NCBI GenBank assembly: GCA_024642335.1
Contig: JAHEBH010000024.1
Span: 1 to 36,929, forward strand
From: Erythrobacter sp.
Lineage (GTDB): Bacteria; Pseudomonadota; Alphaproteobacteria; Sphingomonadales; Sphingomonadaceae
Reading direction: 5' to 3'
Length of the DNA stretch: 36,929 bases
Every line of letters begins with the position of its first letter. Positions within the stretch are counted from its first letter, which is position 1. The position numbers were made by a program, and so were the translations under genes. This document shows, piece by piece, positions 9,388 through 17,566 of the stretch. The notes under the pieces were generated by a model, which made no database searches, was not told the DNA's origin, and saw nothing but the letters and a program-made list of their open reading frames with translations.

Positions 9388-12177
9388 ATGCGGTTTCTCG
9401 TTGCCCTTGCTCTGGCGCTGCTTCCCGCACAGGCATGGGCTGGCGAAGCCGAGCAGATCCCGCATGGCATGGTGGTCACCACCGATGCGGGCGAGAAGGT
9501 GCGCGTGCTCGCTTTTCGCGACGGCACCTTCCGCATCAGCGTGGCGAGCGATCTGGGCGAGGTGCTTCCCAGCCTGATGGTGAATGCCGAGGCCGATGGC
9601 GATCCGGTCTTCTATCAGGATGGCACGCGGGCGAGCCTGACGACGCATATGGGCCATGCCGCCGTCGGGCTCGGTGACGGGAGGCTGATCGTCTATGACC
9701 GCGAGGGCGCGGTGCTGCTCGACGAGTATGCCTCCGCGCGGCGCATGGACCCGCTCGAGATTGAAGGGCAGCAATGGCTCGCCACCCGCGTGCAGTTCAA
9801 CCGCGGGACCGATGAGGGGCTCTACGGCCTTGGCCAGCACCAGAACGGTCAGATGAACTACAACGGCGAGGATGTGGAACTCGCCCAGCATAACATGGCT
9901 ATCGCCATTCCCTACCTGGTCTCGACGCGCGGCTACGGCATCTTGTGGGACAACAATTCGATCACGCGCGTGGGCGACCCTGATCCTTACGAGAAGCTCG
10001 CGCTCGATTGGCGGGCGACCTATTTTGTCGGTGGGCGGACCGCAGCGGTACGACAGGAACCGGCGGTCGATTACCAGTATATCCGCGATCAGGCGCGCTG
10101 GCCGCAGGAGGCGCAGGCGGCGGTCACCGCGGCCACCACCGGCCAGAACACGGCGGGCAATTCGGCGGAGTTGCAGCAGGTGGTATGGCGCGGGGTGTTT
10201 CAGCCCGAAGTGGGCGGCACGCACAAGTTCCGTCTCTACTCCTCCTCCTATGTGAAGGTGCTGGTGGACGGGGAGGAAGTGCTCAGCCGCTGGCGGCAGA
10301 ACTGGAACCCCTGGTACCACAATTTCGAGCTCGACCTGAGCGCGGGCCAGCGTGTCGAGTTCAAGATCGAGTGGGAACCCAACCAGGGCTACATCGCGCT
10401 CGAACATGCCGATCCGCTGCCCGATGCGGACCGCCACTCGGTCAGCTTCGCGAGCGAGGCGGGCAAGGCGATCGACTATTACGTCGTGCCCGCGCCAACG
10501 ATGGATGAGGCGATTGCCGGATATCGCCGCCTGACGGGCAAGGCGGCGATGATGCCGCGCTGGGCCTATGGCTTCTGGCAATCGCGCCAGCGGTATCAGA
10601 CGCAGGACGAGCTGACGGGCGTGCTGCTGCAATATCGCAATGCCGGTATCCCGATCGACAATATCGTGCAGGACTGGTTCTACTGGCCCGAAGACCAGTG
10701 GGGCTGCCACTGTTTCGATCCCGAGCGCTTCCCCGATCCCGCCGCCATGGTTCGTGCGGTGCACGCCTTCGATGCGCGGGTGATGATCTCGGTCTGGCCC
10801 AAGTTCTATCCCGGTACCCGCAACGGGCAGGAGTTGGCGCAATGGCTTTACCAGCGCCCGCTCCAGGCGGGACAGCGCGACTGGGTGGGGCCGGGCTATG
10901 CCAACACCTTCTACGATCCCTATGCCGCCGAGGCGCGCGAGACCTATTTCCGGCAGATGGCGGACAGCCTGCTGCCGCTCGAATTCGATGCCTGGTGGAT
11001 GGATGCGACCGAGCCGGACTGGCACTCCAACCTTTCGGTGGAAGAGCGCAAGTACCAGATGACCTCGCCCGCCACCGGCGTTCCCGGCGCGGCGATCTTC
11101 AATTCCTACCCCCTGCCGCATGCAGAGGGCGTGGCGGAAGGCTTGCGCGCGTCGCAGACCGGCAAGCGGCCCTTCATCCTCACCCGCAGCGGTTTCGGCG
11201 GCATCCAGCGGGCCAGCGCGGCATTGTGGAGCGGCGATGTGGCGGCGCGGTGGGAGGATTTGCGCGACCAGATCAGCGCGGGCACCAATCTGTCCGTGGC
11301 GGGTGTGCCCAACTGGACGCACGATATCGGCGGTTTCGCGGTCGAAAGCCGCTATTCCGAAGAGCACTACCAGCACATCCCCGAATGGCGCGAACTCTAT
11401 ATGCGCTGGTTCCAGTTCGGGGCCTTCAGCCCGCTGTTCCGCAGCCACGGCGAATATCCGTACCGCGAGACGCCGATCATCGCAGCGGACGATCCGGCGA
11501 TGATGGAAGGCCTCACCCATTACCACCGTCTGCGCTATCGGCTGATGCCCTATATCTACTCGCTGGCGGCGGGCACGTATTTCGATGACGGCACGATCAT
11601 CCGTCCGCTGGTGATGGATTTCGAGGGCGACCGCGCGACCTGGGAGATCGACAACCAGTATATGTTAGGCACCGCCTTCATGGCGGCTCCTGTCACTGAG
11701 TTCGAAGCGCGCACATGGCCGGTCTACCTTCCCGCCGGGAGCGACTGGTACAATGCCGACACGGGCGAGCGCCATGCGGGCGAGCAGACCATTACGGTCG
11801 ATGCGCCGCGCGAACGCATGCCGCTGTTCATCCGTGCGGGCGCGATCATCCCGACAGGGCCGGATGTCCAGCACACCGGCGAGAACCCGCAAGCTCCGCT
11901 GACCGTGCATGTCTTTGCCGGGGCCGACGGCGCCTTCGCGCTGTATGAGGATGAGGGGACCGACATGGGCTATGCGCGCGGACAGTACACCCGCGTTCCC
12001 ATGCGCTGGTACGATGCCTCAAAAGTGCTGGCGCTGGGTGAGCGCGAAGGCACCTTCCCGGGCATGGAGGAATGGCGCGAGATTTCGGTGATCGTACACG
12101 ATGGCAGCGAGAGCGGGCCGGTCTTCGAACGCGAACCCACGGCTGGGTTCCTCTATCACGGTGAGCCGGTTCCCTGA
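9388..12177 (+). CDS. GH31 alpha-xylosidase-type glycosidase with inserted PA14 domain
   Basis: A 929-residue exported GH31 enzyme with a signal peptide ending QAWAGEA near residue 20. The catalytic barrel contains nucleophile D539 in WWMDATEPD and acid/base D617 in LWSGD. Between the N-terminal beta-sandwich and the barrel, at about 235-350, there is a PA14-like segment (VWRGVFQPEVGGTHKFRLYSS and YVKVLVDGEEV are visible). That arrangement is known from Cellvibrio Xyl31A, an alpha-xylosidase acting on xyloglucan oligosaccharides, so alpha-xylosidase is the leading call; alpha-glucosidase remains possible. The start is 2 bp after the GH3 stop with no strong Shine-Dalgarno of its own, suggesting translational coupling. 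The open frame upstream of 9388 lies inside the GH3 gene. Confidence 0.88.
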   Translation: MRFLVALALALLPAQAWAGEAEQIPHGMVVTTDAGEKVRVLAFRDGTFRISVASDLGEVLPSLMVNAEADGDPVFYQDGTRASLTTHMGHAAVGLGDGRLIVYDREGAVLLDEYASARRMDPLEIEGQQWLATRVQFNRGTDEGLYGLGQHQNGQMNYNGEDVELAQHNMAIAIPYLVSTRGYGILWDNNSITRVGDPDPYEKLALDWRATYFVGGRTAAVRQEPAVDYQYIRDQARWPQEAQAAVTAATTGQNTAGNSAELQQVVWRGVFQPEVGGTHKFRLYSSSYVKVLVDGEEVLSRWRQNWNPWYHNFELDLSAGQRVEFKIEWEPNQGYIALEHADPLPDADRHSVSFASEAGKAIDYYVVPAPTMDEAIAGYRRLTGKAAMMPRWAYGFWQSRQRYQTQDELTGVLLQYRNAGIPIDNIVQDWFYWPEDQWGCHCFDPERFPDPAAMVRAVHAFDARVMISVWPKFYPGTRNGQELAQWLYQRPLQAGQRDWVGPGYANTFYDPYAAEARETYFRQMADSLLPLEFDAWWMDATEPDWHSNLSVEERKYQMTSPATGVPGAAIFNSYPLPHAEGVAEGLRASQTGKRPFILTRSGFGGIQRASAALWSGDVAARWEDLRDQISAGTNLSVAGVPNWTHDIGGFAVESRYSEEHYQHIPEWRELYMRWFQFGAFSPLFRSHGEYPYRETPIIAADDPAMMEGLTHYHRLRYRLMPYIYSLAAGTYFDDGTIIRPLVMDFEGDRATWEIDNQYMLGTAFMAAPVTEFEARTWPVYLPAGSDWYNADTGERHAGEQTITVDAPRERMPLFIRAGAIIPTGPDVQHTGENPQAPLTVHVFAGADGAFALYEDEGTDMGYARGQYTRVPMRWYDASKVLALGEREGTFPGMEEWREISVIVHDGSESGPVFEREPTAGFLYHGEPVP

Positions 12178-12192
12178 GCGCCTGACCCTACC

Positions 12193-12284
12193 CCGCTCGC
12201 CCTGAGCTTGTCGAAGGGCAGTACTTCTGTTCAGCGTGACCTGACCAAGGAAGGACTATCCTTCGACAAGCTCAGGATGAGCGG
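12193..12284. repeat. Interspersed inverted repeat (CTTCGACAAGCTCAGG type)
   Basis: Two 25-bp arms at 12193-12217 and 12260-12284 are inverted copies of each other with two mismatches. Each contains the core CTTCGACAAGCTCAGG or its complement. The element fills the gap between the convergent GH31 and manD genes, so its transcript could fold into a long hairpin and act as a bidirectional terminator. A related element occurs at 23680-23757. It resembles REP/BIME-type elements of sphingomonads. Confidence 0.8.
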
Positions 12285-12300
12285 GATTTGTACTAATTCC

Positions 12301-13509
12301 TTACCAGCTCCACATGGTCCCGTCTTCCAGCCGCGCCACGGGTAGCTGCGCAGGGCTGTAGGGATATTTCGCCGCCAGCTTCTCGTCGATCGTCACGCCG
12401 TGGCCGGGGGTTTCCCCGCAATGGAGGAAGCCGTCGGCGAAGTGGTAATCGTGCGGGAAGACCGCGTCGGTCTCGTCCGAATGGCGCATATATTCCTGGA
12501 TGCCGAAATTGGGCACCCATGTGTCGAAATGCAGCGCCGCGCCCATGGTGACGGGCGAGAGGTCGGTGGCGCCGTGGCTTCCGGTGCGCACCTGGTAGAG
12601 GCTGGCAAGGTCGGCGATCCGGCGCAGATGGGTGATGCCGCCCGCGCGCAGCACGGTGGTGCGGATATAGTCGATCAGCTGGTTCTCGATCAGTTCCTTC
12701 GCATCCCAGATCGTGTTGAAGATCTCGCCCACGGCCAAGGGCGTGGTGGTCCGCTCGCGGATAAGGCGGAAGGCCTGCTGGTTCTCGGCAGGCGTCGGGT
12801 CTTCCATCCAGAACAGGCGATAATCCTCCAGCGACTTGCCCAATTGCGCTGCCTCGTTCGGCGTCAGCCGGTGGTGCACGTCGTGCAGCAGTTCGGGCTC
12901 GTCGCCATATTCCTTGCGCAGGGCCTCGAACAGTTTGGGAGCGAAGCGCAGATATTTGGGCGTGTCCCACACGGTTTCTGTGGGAAGCGCCGCATCGGCA
13001 GGTTCGTAATGCAGCGTGCCGCGCGCCACGCCATAGGCCTTCTCGATGCCCGGAATGCCGCTCTGCGCGCGGATCGCCTTGTACCCCATGTCGATATACT
13101 GGCCCACGGCCTCGACCGTCTCTTCCAGCGTGCCGCCATTGGCATGGCCATAGACGAGCACACGCTCGCGGCTCCTGCCGCCCAGCAGCTGGTAGAGCGG
13201 CATGCCCGCCATCTTGGCCTTGATGTCCCACAGCGCGGTATCGACCGCGGAAACGGCCGAAAGCTGCACCGGTCCGCGCCGCCAGTAGCTGCCGCGATAG
13301 AGGAATTGCCACATGTCCTCGATCCTCTGCGGGTCGCGGCCGATCAGGTTGGGGATCACGTGGTCGGTGAGATAGGAGGCCACGGCCAGCTCGCGTCCGT
13401 TGAGCGTGGCATCGCCAATGCCGGTCACGCCCTGGTCGGTTTCCACCACCAGCGTGACGAAATTTCGCCCCGGACAACACACGACTACTCTTGCGGCGGT
13501 GATTTTCAT
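12301..13509 (-). CDS. manD: D-mannonate dehydratase ManD (enolase superfamily)
   Basis: A 402-residue cytosolic enzyme that dehydrates D-mannonate to 2-keto-3-deoxy-D-gluconate. Key residues fall at the numbers I know from the characterised Novosphingobium aromaticivorans enzyme: R147, Y159, metal ligands D210, E236 and E262, H212, H312 near the second catalytic histidine, E339, and the C-terminal W402 that closes the active site. The length is identical. This supports the efficient ManD class rather than the low-activity D-gluconate dehydratases of the same family. It is divergent from uxaC with an operator-like site 17 bp before its start. It replaces the unrelated UxuA of enterobacteria. 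The ATG at 13509 gives the standard [10 protein letters not shown] start. Confidence 0.95.
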   Translation of the reverse strand: MKITAARVVVCCPGRNFVTLVVETDQGVTGIGDATLNGRELAVASYLTDHVIPNLIGRDPQRIEDMWQFLYRGSYWRRGPVQLSAVSAVDTALWDIKAKMAGMPLYQLLGGRSRERVLVYGHANGGTLEETVEAVGQYIDMGYKAIRAQSGIPGIEKAYGVARGTLHYEPADAALPTETVWDTPKYLRFAPKLFEALRKEYGDEPELLHDVHHRLTPNEAAQLGKSLEDYRLFWMEDPTPAENQQAFRLIRERTTTPLAVGEIFNTIWDAKELIENQLIDYIRTTVLRAGGITHLRRIADLASLYQVRTGSHGATDLSPVTMGAALHFDTWVPNFGIQEYMRHSDETDAVFPHDYHFADGFLHCGETPGHGVTIDEKLAAKYPYSPAQLPVARLEDGTMWSW

Positions 13510-13525
13510 CTCAGACAGGCCTTTA

Positions 13526-13539
13526 CGTTAGCGCTACCA
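13526..13539. promoter_or_regulatory. Putative LacI-type operator B (manD/uxaC divergent promoter)
   Basis: The 14-mer CGTTAGCGCTACCA shares the AGCGCT core and the ACCA right half with the other sites in the window. It lies 17 bp before manD and 44 bp before the proposed uxaC start, so one bound regulator could control both directions. On the plus strand TTTACG (13522-13527) and TGTAAA (13544-13549) are spaced 16 bp and could be the uxaC promoter. The promoter reading is tentative. Confidence 0.65.
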
Positions 13540-13570
13540 TAGTTGTAAACGAGACCAGCGCATAATGCGA

Positions 13571-13576
13571 GAGGAG
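13571..13576 (+). promoter_or_regulatory. Ribosome-binding site deciding the uxaC start
   Basis: GAGGAG stands 6 bp before a TTG at 13583, whereas the upstream in-frame ATG at 13565 has no purine-rich leader. This favours the TTG as the translation start. Confidence 0.5.
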
Positions 13577-13582
13577 ACGCGC

Positions 13583-14983
13583 TTGGCCAAGCCATTATCG
13601 CTGGACGAGGACCGGCTGTTCCCGGCGGAACCGCGCGTGAAGGACGTGGCGCGGGCGCTCTATCACACGGTCAAGGGCCTGCCGATCATCAGCCCGCACG
13701 GGCACACCGACCCGGCGTGGTTCGCGCTGAACGAGCCCTTTGGCAATGCGGCGGAACTGTTGCTGCAGCCCGACCATTATCTTTTCCGCATGCTGTATTC
13801 GCAGGGGATCGCGCTCGAGGCTTTGGGCGTGAAGGGCGCGGAGGCCGATCCGCGCGAGGCCTGGCGCCTGCTGGCGCAGAATTATCACCTGTTCCGGGGC
13901 ACCCCCTCGCGCATCTGGTGCGACTGGGTGTTCCACGAGGTCTTCGGGCTGGATGTGCGGCTGGAGGGGGAAACGGCAGACCTCTATTTCGACACGATCA
14001 CCAATGCGCTGGCGACCGATGCCTGCCGCCCGCGTGCCTTGTTCGAGCGCTTCAATATCGAGGTCATTGCCACCACCGAAAATCCGCTCGACCCGCTCAC
14101 CCACCACAAGGCGATCCGTGAAAGCGGCTGGGGCGGGCGCGTGATCACCGCCTATCGCCCCGATCCGGTGGTCGATCCCGAATTCGAAGGATTTACCGAT
14201 AATCTGGACGCGCTGTCCGAGTTGACGGGCGAGGATTGCCTCGACTGGCAGGGATACCTTGCCGCGCATCGCCAGCGGCGCGCCTTCTTCAAGCAGATGG
14301 GGGCGACCTCGACCGATCACGGCCATCCCACCGCGCGAACCGCCGATCTTCCGGGCGAGGAGGCCGAGCGCCTGTTCAACCAGATCAAGCGCGGCGGTGC
14401 GCTGCCGGAAGATGCGGAACTGTTCCGTGCGCAAATGCTCACCGAGATGGCGCGCATGAGCCTGGAGGACGGGCTGGTGATGCAGCTCCATCCCGGCAGC
14501 TTTCGCAATCACAATGCGATGCTCTTCAACCGTTTCGGGCGCGATGTCGGGGCGGATATCCCGCTCGCCACCGATTATGTCCACGCGCTCAAGCCGCTGC
14601 TCGACCGTTTCGGCAATGAGCCTGATCTGTCCCTGATCCTCTTCACGCTGGACGAGACCGCCTATGCGCGCGAGCTGGCACCGCTGGCGGGCCATTATCC
14701 CTGCCTCAAGCTGGGTCCCGCATGGTGGTTCCACGACAGCCCCGAAGGCATGCGCCGCTTCCGCCGCATGACCACGGAGACAGCGGGTTTCTACAACACG
14801 GTCGGCTTCAATGACGATACGCGCGCTTTCCTGTCCATCCCGGCGCGGCATGACCTGGCGCGGCGGGTGGATTGCGGCTTCCTGGCCGAACTGGTCGCGG
14901 AGCACCGGCTGGAGGAAGACGAGGCGTTCGAGCTGGCGCAGGACCTGGCGTACAATTTGGCCAAGCGGGCCTATCGGTTGTGA
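13583..14983 (+). CDS. uxaC: Glucuronate isomerase UxaC
   Basis: A 466-residue cytosolic uronate isomerase converting D-glucuronate to D-fructuronate (or galacturonate to tagaturonate). The amidohydrolase-related metal site is visible as ISPHGHTDPAWF near the N-terminus, with HPGSFRNHN in the second half and the WWFHDSPEGMRR segment characteristic of UxaC near residue 380. Length matches the family (about 465-470). I choose the TTG at 13583 because of the GAGGAG leader; an ATG at 13565 would add six residues. It is the first gene of a likely uxaC-uxuB-GH5 operon and is divergent from manD. Because ManD and UxuB are present and the tagaturonate/altronate enzymes are absent, glucuronate rather than galacturonate is the likely substrate here. 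Confidence 0.93.
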   Translation: MAKPLSLDEDRLFPAEPRVKDVARALYHTVKGLPIISPHGHTDPAWFALNEPFGNAAELLLQPDHYLFRMLYSQGIALEALGVKGAEADPREAWRLLAQNYHLFRGTPSRIWCDWVFHEVFGLDVRLEGETADLYFDTITNALATDACRPRALFERFNIEVIATTENPLDPLTHHKAIRESGWGGRVITAYRPDPVVDPEFEGFTDNLDALSELTGEDCLDWQGYLAAHRQRRAFFKQMGATSTDHGHPTARTADLPGEEAERLFNQIKRGGALPEDAELFRAQMLTEMARMSLEDGLVMQLHPGSFRNHNAMLFNRFGRDVGADIPLATDYVHALKPLLDRFGNEPDLSLILFTLDETAYARELAPLAGHYPCLKLGPAWWFHDSPEGMRRFRRMTTETAGFYNTVGFNDDTRAFLSIPARHDLARRVDCGFLAELVAEHRLEEDEAFELAQDLAYNLAKRAYRL

Positions 14984-15006
14984 CAGGGCCAGGGGCCATT
15001 CCGTTC

Positions 15007-15095
15007 CCCCTCCCGCTTGCGGGAGGGGTTAGGGGTGGGCCTGCTTCTGGTCACGTGACGTGCCCACCCCCGGCCCCTCCCGCAAGCGGGAGGGG
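15007..15095. repeat. Interspersed inverted repeat (CCCTCCCGCTTGCGGGAGGG type)
   Basis: Two 34-bp arms, 15007-15040 and 15062-15095, are inverted copies with three mismatches. Each arm also contains its own short hairpin (stem CCCCTCCCGC), and the centre holds the perfect palindrome GTCACGTGAC (15050-15059). The element sits between uxaC and uxuB inside a probable operon. Its right end provides the purine-rich sequence before uxuB. It looks like a second REP-type family, distinct from the one at 12193. Confidence 0.8.
15088..15093 (+). promoter_or_regulatory. uxuB ribosome-binding site inside the repeat
   Basis: GGGAGG, 5 bp before the ATG at 15099, belongs to the right arm of the inverted repeat 15007-15095. 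If the repeat folds in the mRNA this site is base-paired, which could lower uxuB translation. Confidence 0.5.
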
Positions 15096-15098
15096 AGG

Positions 15099-16481
15099 AT
15101 GAGGCTTTCGCCCGATACGCTGGGCGAGTTGCCGGAAGGAATTGCGCGATATTCCTATGATCCCGATGCGCAGGCGGTGGGGATCGTGCATTTCGGCCTC
15201 GGTGCCTTTGCCCGCGCGCATCTGGCGGCCTATTGCGATGCGGCGATGGAGGCGGGCGAGGGCGGCTGGATGATTTCCGGCGTCTCGCTGCGGTCGGATG
15301 CGGTGGCGCAGCAACTCAATCCGCAGGGCGGGCTCTACACGCTGACACAGCGGAGCGGCGATGAGGCAACAACGCGCGTGGTCGGCTCGCTTCGCGAAGT
15401 GCTGGTGGCGGGCAGCGATGCGGAAAAGATTGCAGAGCGGATCGCCGCGCCCGAATGCCGCATCGTCAGCTTCACCGTTACCGAGAAGGGCTATTGCCGG
15501 GCAAGCGATGGTTCGCTCGATCTCGATCAGGCGGACAGGAGCTTCTATCCGCTGCTGGCCGAGGGTCTTCGCCGCCGCCGCACCGCAGGGCTGCCGGGTG
15601 TGACGCTGCTCAGCTGCGACAACCTGCCCGGCAATGGCGGGGTGCTGGCACGGCTGCTGGGCAGCTACACCCACTTGCGCACGCGCCACGTCAGCATGTG
15701 GGTGCCGGATGAATGCAGCTTTCCTTCCACAATGGTCGACCGCATCGTGCCCGCCGCAAGCACTGCGGATCTCGACGCCTTGGAACAACGCCTCGGTCTG
15801 CGCGACGAGGGCGCCGTGTTTACCGAGCGTTTCAGCCAGTGGGTAATCGAGGATCGCTTCGCGGGACCACGCCCGCGATGGGAAGATCACGGCGTCCAGA
15901 TAGTCTCCGATGTTGCGCCATACGAGACAGCCAAGCTGCGCATGCTCAATGGCGCGCACAGCTTCCTTGCCTATTGCGGCTTGCTGCGGGGGCACGAGTT
16001 CGTCCACCAGGCGATTGCCGATCCCGAATTGCGATTGGCTGCGGACAGGCTGATGCGGGCGGAAGCGGCGGGAACCATCGATCCGCCTTCGGGACTGGAC
16101 CTTTCCGCCTATGCCGATGCGCTGGTCGCGCGTTTCGAGGATCCGGCACTCAACCACCGGCTGGTGCAGATCGCCATGGACGGCAGCCAGAAGATTCCGC
16201 AGCGCTGGCTCGCCACGCTGGCAGTGTCGCAAGCGCAATGCCCGGCCATCCTGACCGGCATTGCCGCCTGGCTTTTGCACATATCCGGTGGCAAGCTGCT
16301 GAATGATCCGATGGCCGAGAAACTGCGAAGCGCCGTCGACAACAAGAGCATTGCGGAACAGGTAGCAGCAATATTCGGCAGGGGCGGCCTGCTCGCTTCC
16401 GCATGGGAGCCTGCTGCCGAACATATCGCATTCATAGATAGAGCCCACGGTGAACTGGGCCGCATGGGAGAGGGTCAATGA
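15099..16481 (+). CDS. uxuB: Fructuronate reductase (mannitol dehydrogenase family)
   Basis: A 460-residue NAD-dependent polyol dehydrogenase family protein. The N-terminal dinucleotide fold shows GIVHFGLGAFARAHLA. The C-terminal half holds the conserved K-x3-LN-x2-HS motif (KLRMLNGAHSFLAY). It should reduce D-fructuronate to D-mannonate, the step between UxaC and ManD; mannitol dehydrogenase is the alternative by family, but the neighbourhood strongly favours UxuB. The ATG at 15099 is chosen over the open frame from 15060, which would translate the repeat. The GH5 gene starts at its stop codon (ATGA overlap), so the two are translationally coupled. Confidence 0.9.
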   Translation: MRLSPDTLGELPEGIARYSYDPDAQAVGIVHFGLGAFARAHLAAYCDAAMEAGEGGWMISGVSLRSDAVAQQLNPQGGLYTLTQRSGDEATTRVVGSLREVLVAGSDAEKIAERIAAPECRIVSFTVTEKGYCRASDGSLDLDQADRSFYPLLAEGLRRRRTAGLPGVTLLSCDNLPGNGGVLARLLGSYTHLRTRHVSMWVPDECSFPSTMVDRIVPAASTADLDALEQRLGLRDEGAVFTERFSQWVIEDRFAGPRPRWEDHGVQIVSDVAPYETAKLRMLNGAHSFLAYCGLLRGHEFVHQAIADPELRLAADRLMRAEAAGTIDPPSGLDLSAYADALVARFEDPALNHRLVQIAMDGSQKIPQRWLATLAVSQAQCPAILTGIAAWLLHISGGKLLNDPMAEKLRSAVDNKSIAEQVAAIFGRGGLLASAWEPAAEHIAFIDRAHGELGRMGEGQ

Positions 16482-17497
16482 TACGCTTCATAGGCGGAAT
16501 TCTTGCCGCTGGTGCACTGGCGCTGTCGGGATGCGCGGCCACCGGCACCGAAATGCAGGCCAGCTTCGACGGGTCTGCACCCGAGGGCAGCCCGGTAGCG
16601 CTCAATGGCGCTCTCTCCATCGCCGATGGCAGGCTGGTGGGAGAGCACGGCGACCCGGTCACCCTGCGCGGAATGAGCCTGTTCTGGTCGCAATGGGGGC
16701 CGCAATATTACAGCCGCGAAACGGTCGACTGGCTGGTCGATGACTGGAAGGTGACCGCGATCCGCGCCTCGATTGCCGCCGAGGGGCAGGACAGCGCGCT
16801 CAACCATTTCGACCGCGAGATTGCAAAGGCCTCCACGGTAATCGAGGCTGCGGCGGCCAACGGCATCTATGTGGTGCTTGACTGGCACGCCCACCGCAAC
16901 CATCCGGAAGAGGCGGAAAGGTTCCTCACCGAGATCGCGCGGCGCTATGGCGACCTGCCCAACCTCATCTACGAACCGTTCAACGAGCCATTGCGCGACA
17001 ATGTGGACTGGAGCCGCGATGTGAAGCCCTATCACGAGCGCATGGTCGCCGCGATCCGCGCGATCGACCCTGACAACGTCATCATCCTGGGCACGCCCAG
17101 CTGGAGCCAGGACGTCGACATCGCCGCGCAGGACCCGGTCGAAGGCGAAAACCTGGGCTACACGCTCCACTACTATGCCGGCACTCACAAGGAGAAACTG
17201 CGCGCCAAGGGCGATGCGGCGATCGGTGCCGGTTTGGCGCTCATGATCACCGAGTTTGGCCTGGTCAACGCAGATGGCGACGGCCCGCTGGACATGGAAA
17301 GTTCGCAAAGCTGGTGGGACTGGGCCGAGGCCAACGGCATCAGCTGGATGAACTGGTCGATTTCCGACCGGGACGAGAGCAGCGCCGCGCTGAAACCGGG
17401 AACGCCGCCTGCGGGTTGGCGCGCGGAAGACCTGACCGAATCGGGCACGATATTGCGCAGCCGATTGCGTGCCACTGCGGGATTCGCCGAGGAGTAG
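16478..17497 (+). CDS. GH5 endo-glucanase-type lipoprotein
   Basis: A 339-residue family 5 glycosidase with a lipoprotein signal (lipobox LSGC, cysteine near residue 19). The TIM barrel shows VVLDWHAH, the acid/base E170 in EPFNEPL and the nucleophile E259 in MITEFGL, in the order seen in GH5_2-type endo-beta-1,4-glucanases. It likely cuts beta-1,4-glucan or xyloglucan chains while anchored to a membrane, with the active site in the periplasm or at the cell surface. It overlaps uxuB by 4 bp, so a polysaccharide endo-enzyme is made together with a cytosolic glucuronate enzyme. There is no carbohydrate-binding module. Substrate assignment beyond beta-1,4-linked glycan is inference. Confidence 0.87.
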   Translation: MIRFIGGILAAGALALSGCAATGTEMQASFDGSAPEGSPVALNGALSIADGRLVGEHGDPVTLRGMSLFWSQWGPQYYSRETVDWLVDDWKVTAIRASIAAEGQDSALNHFDREIAKASTVIEAAAANGIYVVLDWHAHRNHPEEAERFLTEIARRYGDLPNLIYEPFNEPLRDNVDWSRDVKPYHERMVAAIRAIDPDNVIILGTPSWSQDVDIAAQDPVEGENLGYTLHYYAGTHKEKLRAKGDAAIGAGLALMITEFGLVNADGDGPLDMESSQSWWDWAEANGISWMNWSISDRDESSAALKPGTPPAGWRAEDLTESGTILRSRLRATAGFAEE

Positions 17498-17534
17498 GGC
17501 TGAACGGGCTTGCCGCCCGCGACTTGCGCACATA

Positions 17535-17548
17535 TGGTAGCGCTATCA
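17535..17548. promoter_or_regulatory. Putative LacI-type operator C (before hexuronate permease)
   Basis: TGGTAGCGCTATCA is the most symmetric of the four related sites (one half TGGTAGC, the other GCTATCA). It ends 19 bp before the permease ATG and directly abuts the GGGAGAGGGGAG ribosome-binding region, a position fitting repression of the permease-kdgK operon. Confidence 0.68.
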
Positions 17549-17566
17549 GGGAGAGGGGAGACATAA

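Noticed and set aside
7010-9436. Open frame of 808 codons on the minus strand opposite GH3 and similar long antisense frames at 4849-6663 (+), 9379-11526 (-), 12400-13542 (+), 27449-29362 (+) and 32274-34121 (+)
   Set aside because: Each lies exactly antisense to a gene with recognised domains, reads as Arg/His/Gly/Ala-rich sequence without family motifs, and is expected from GC-rich third positions.
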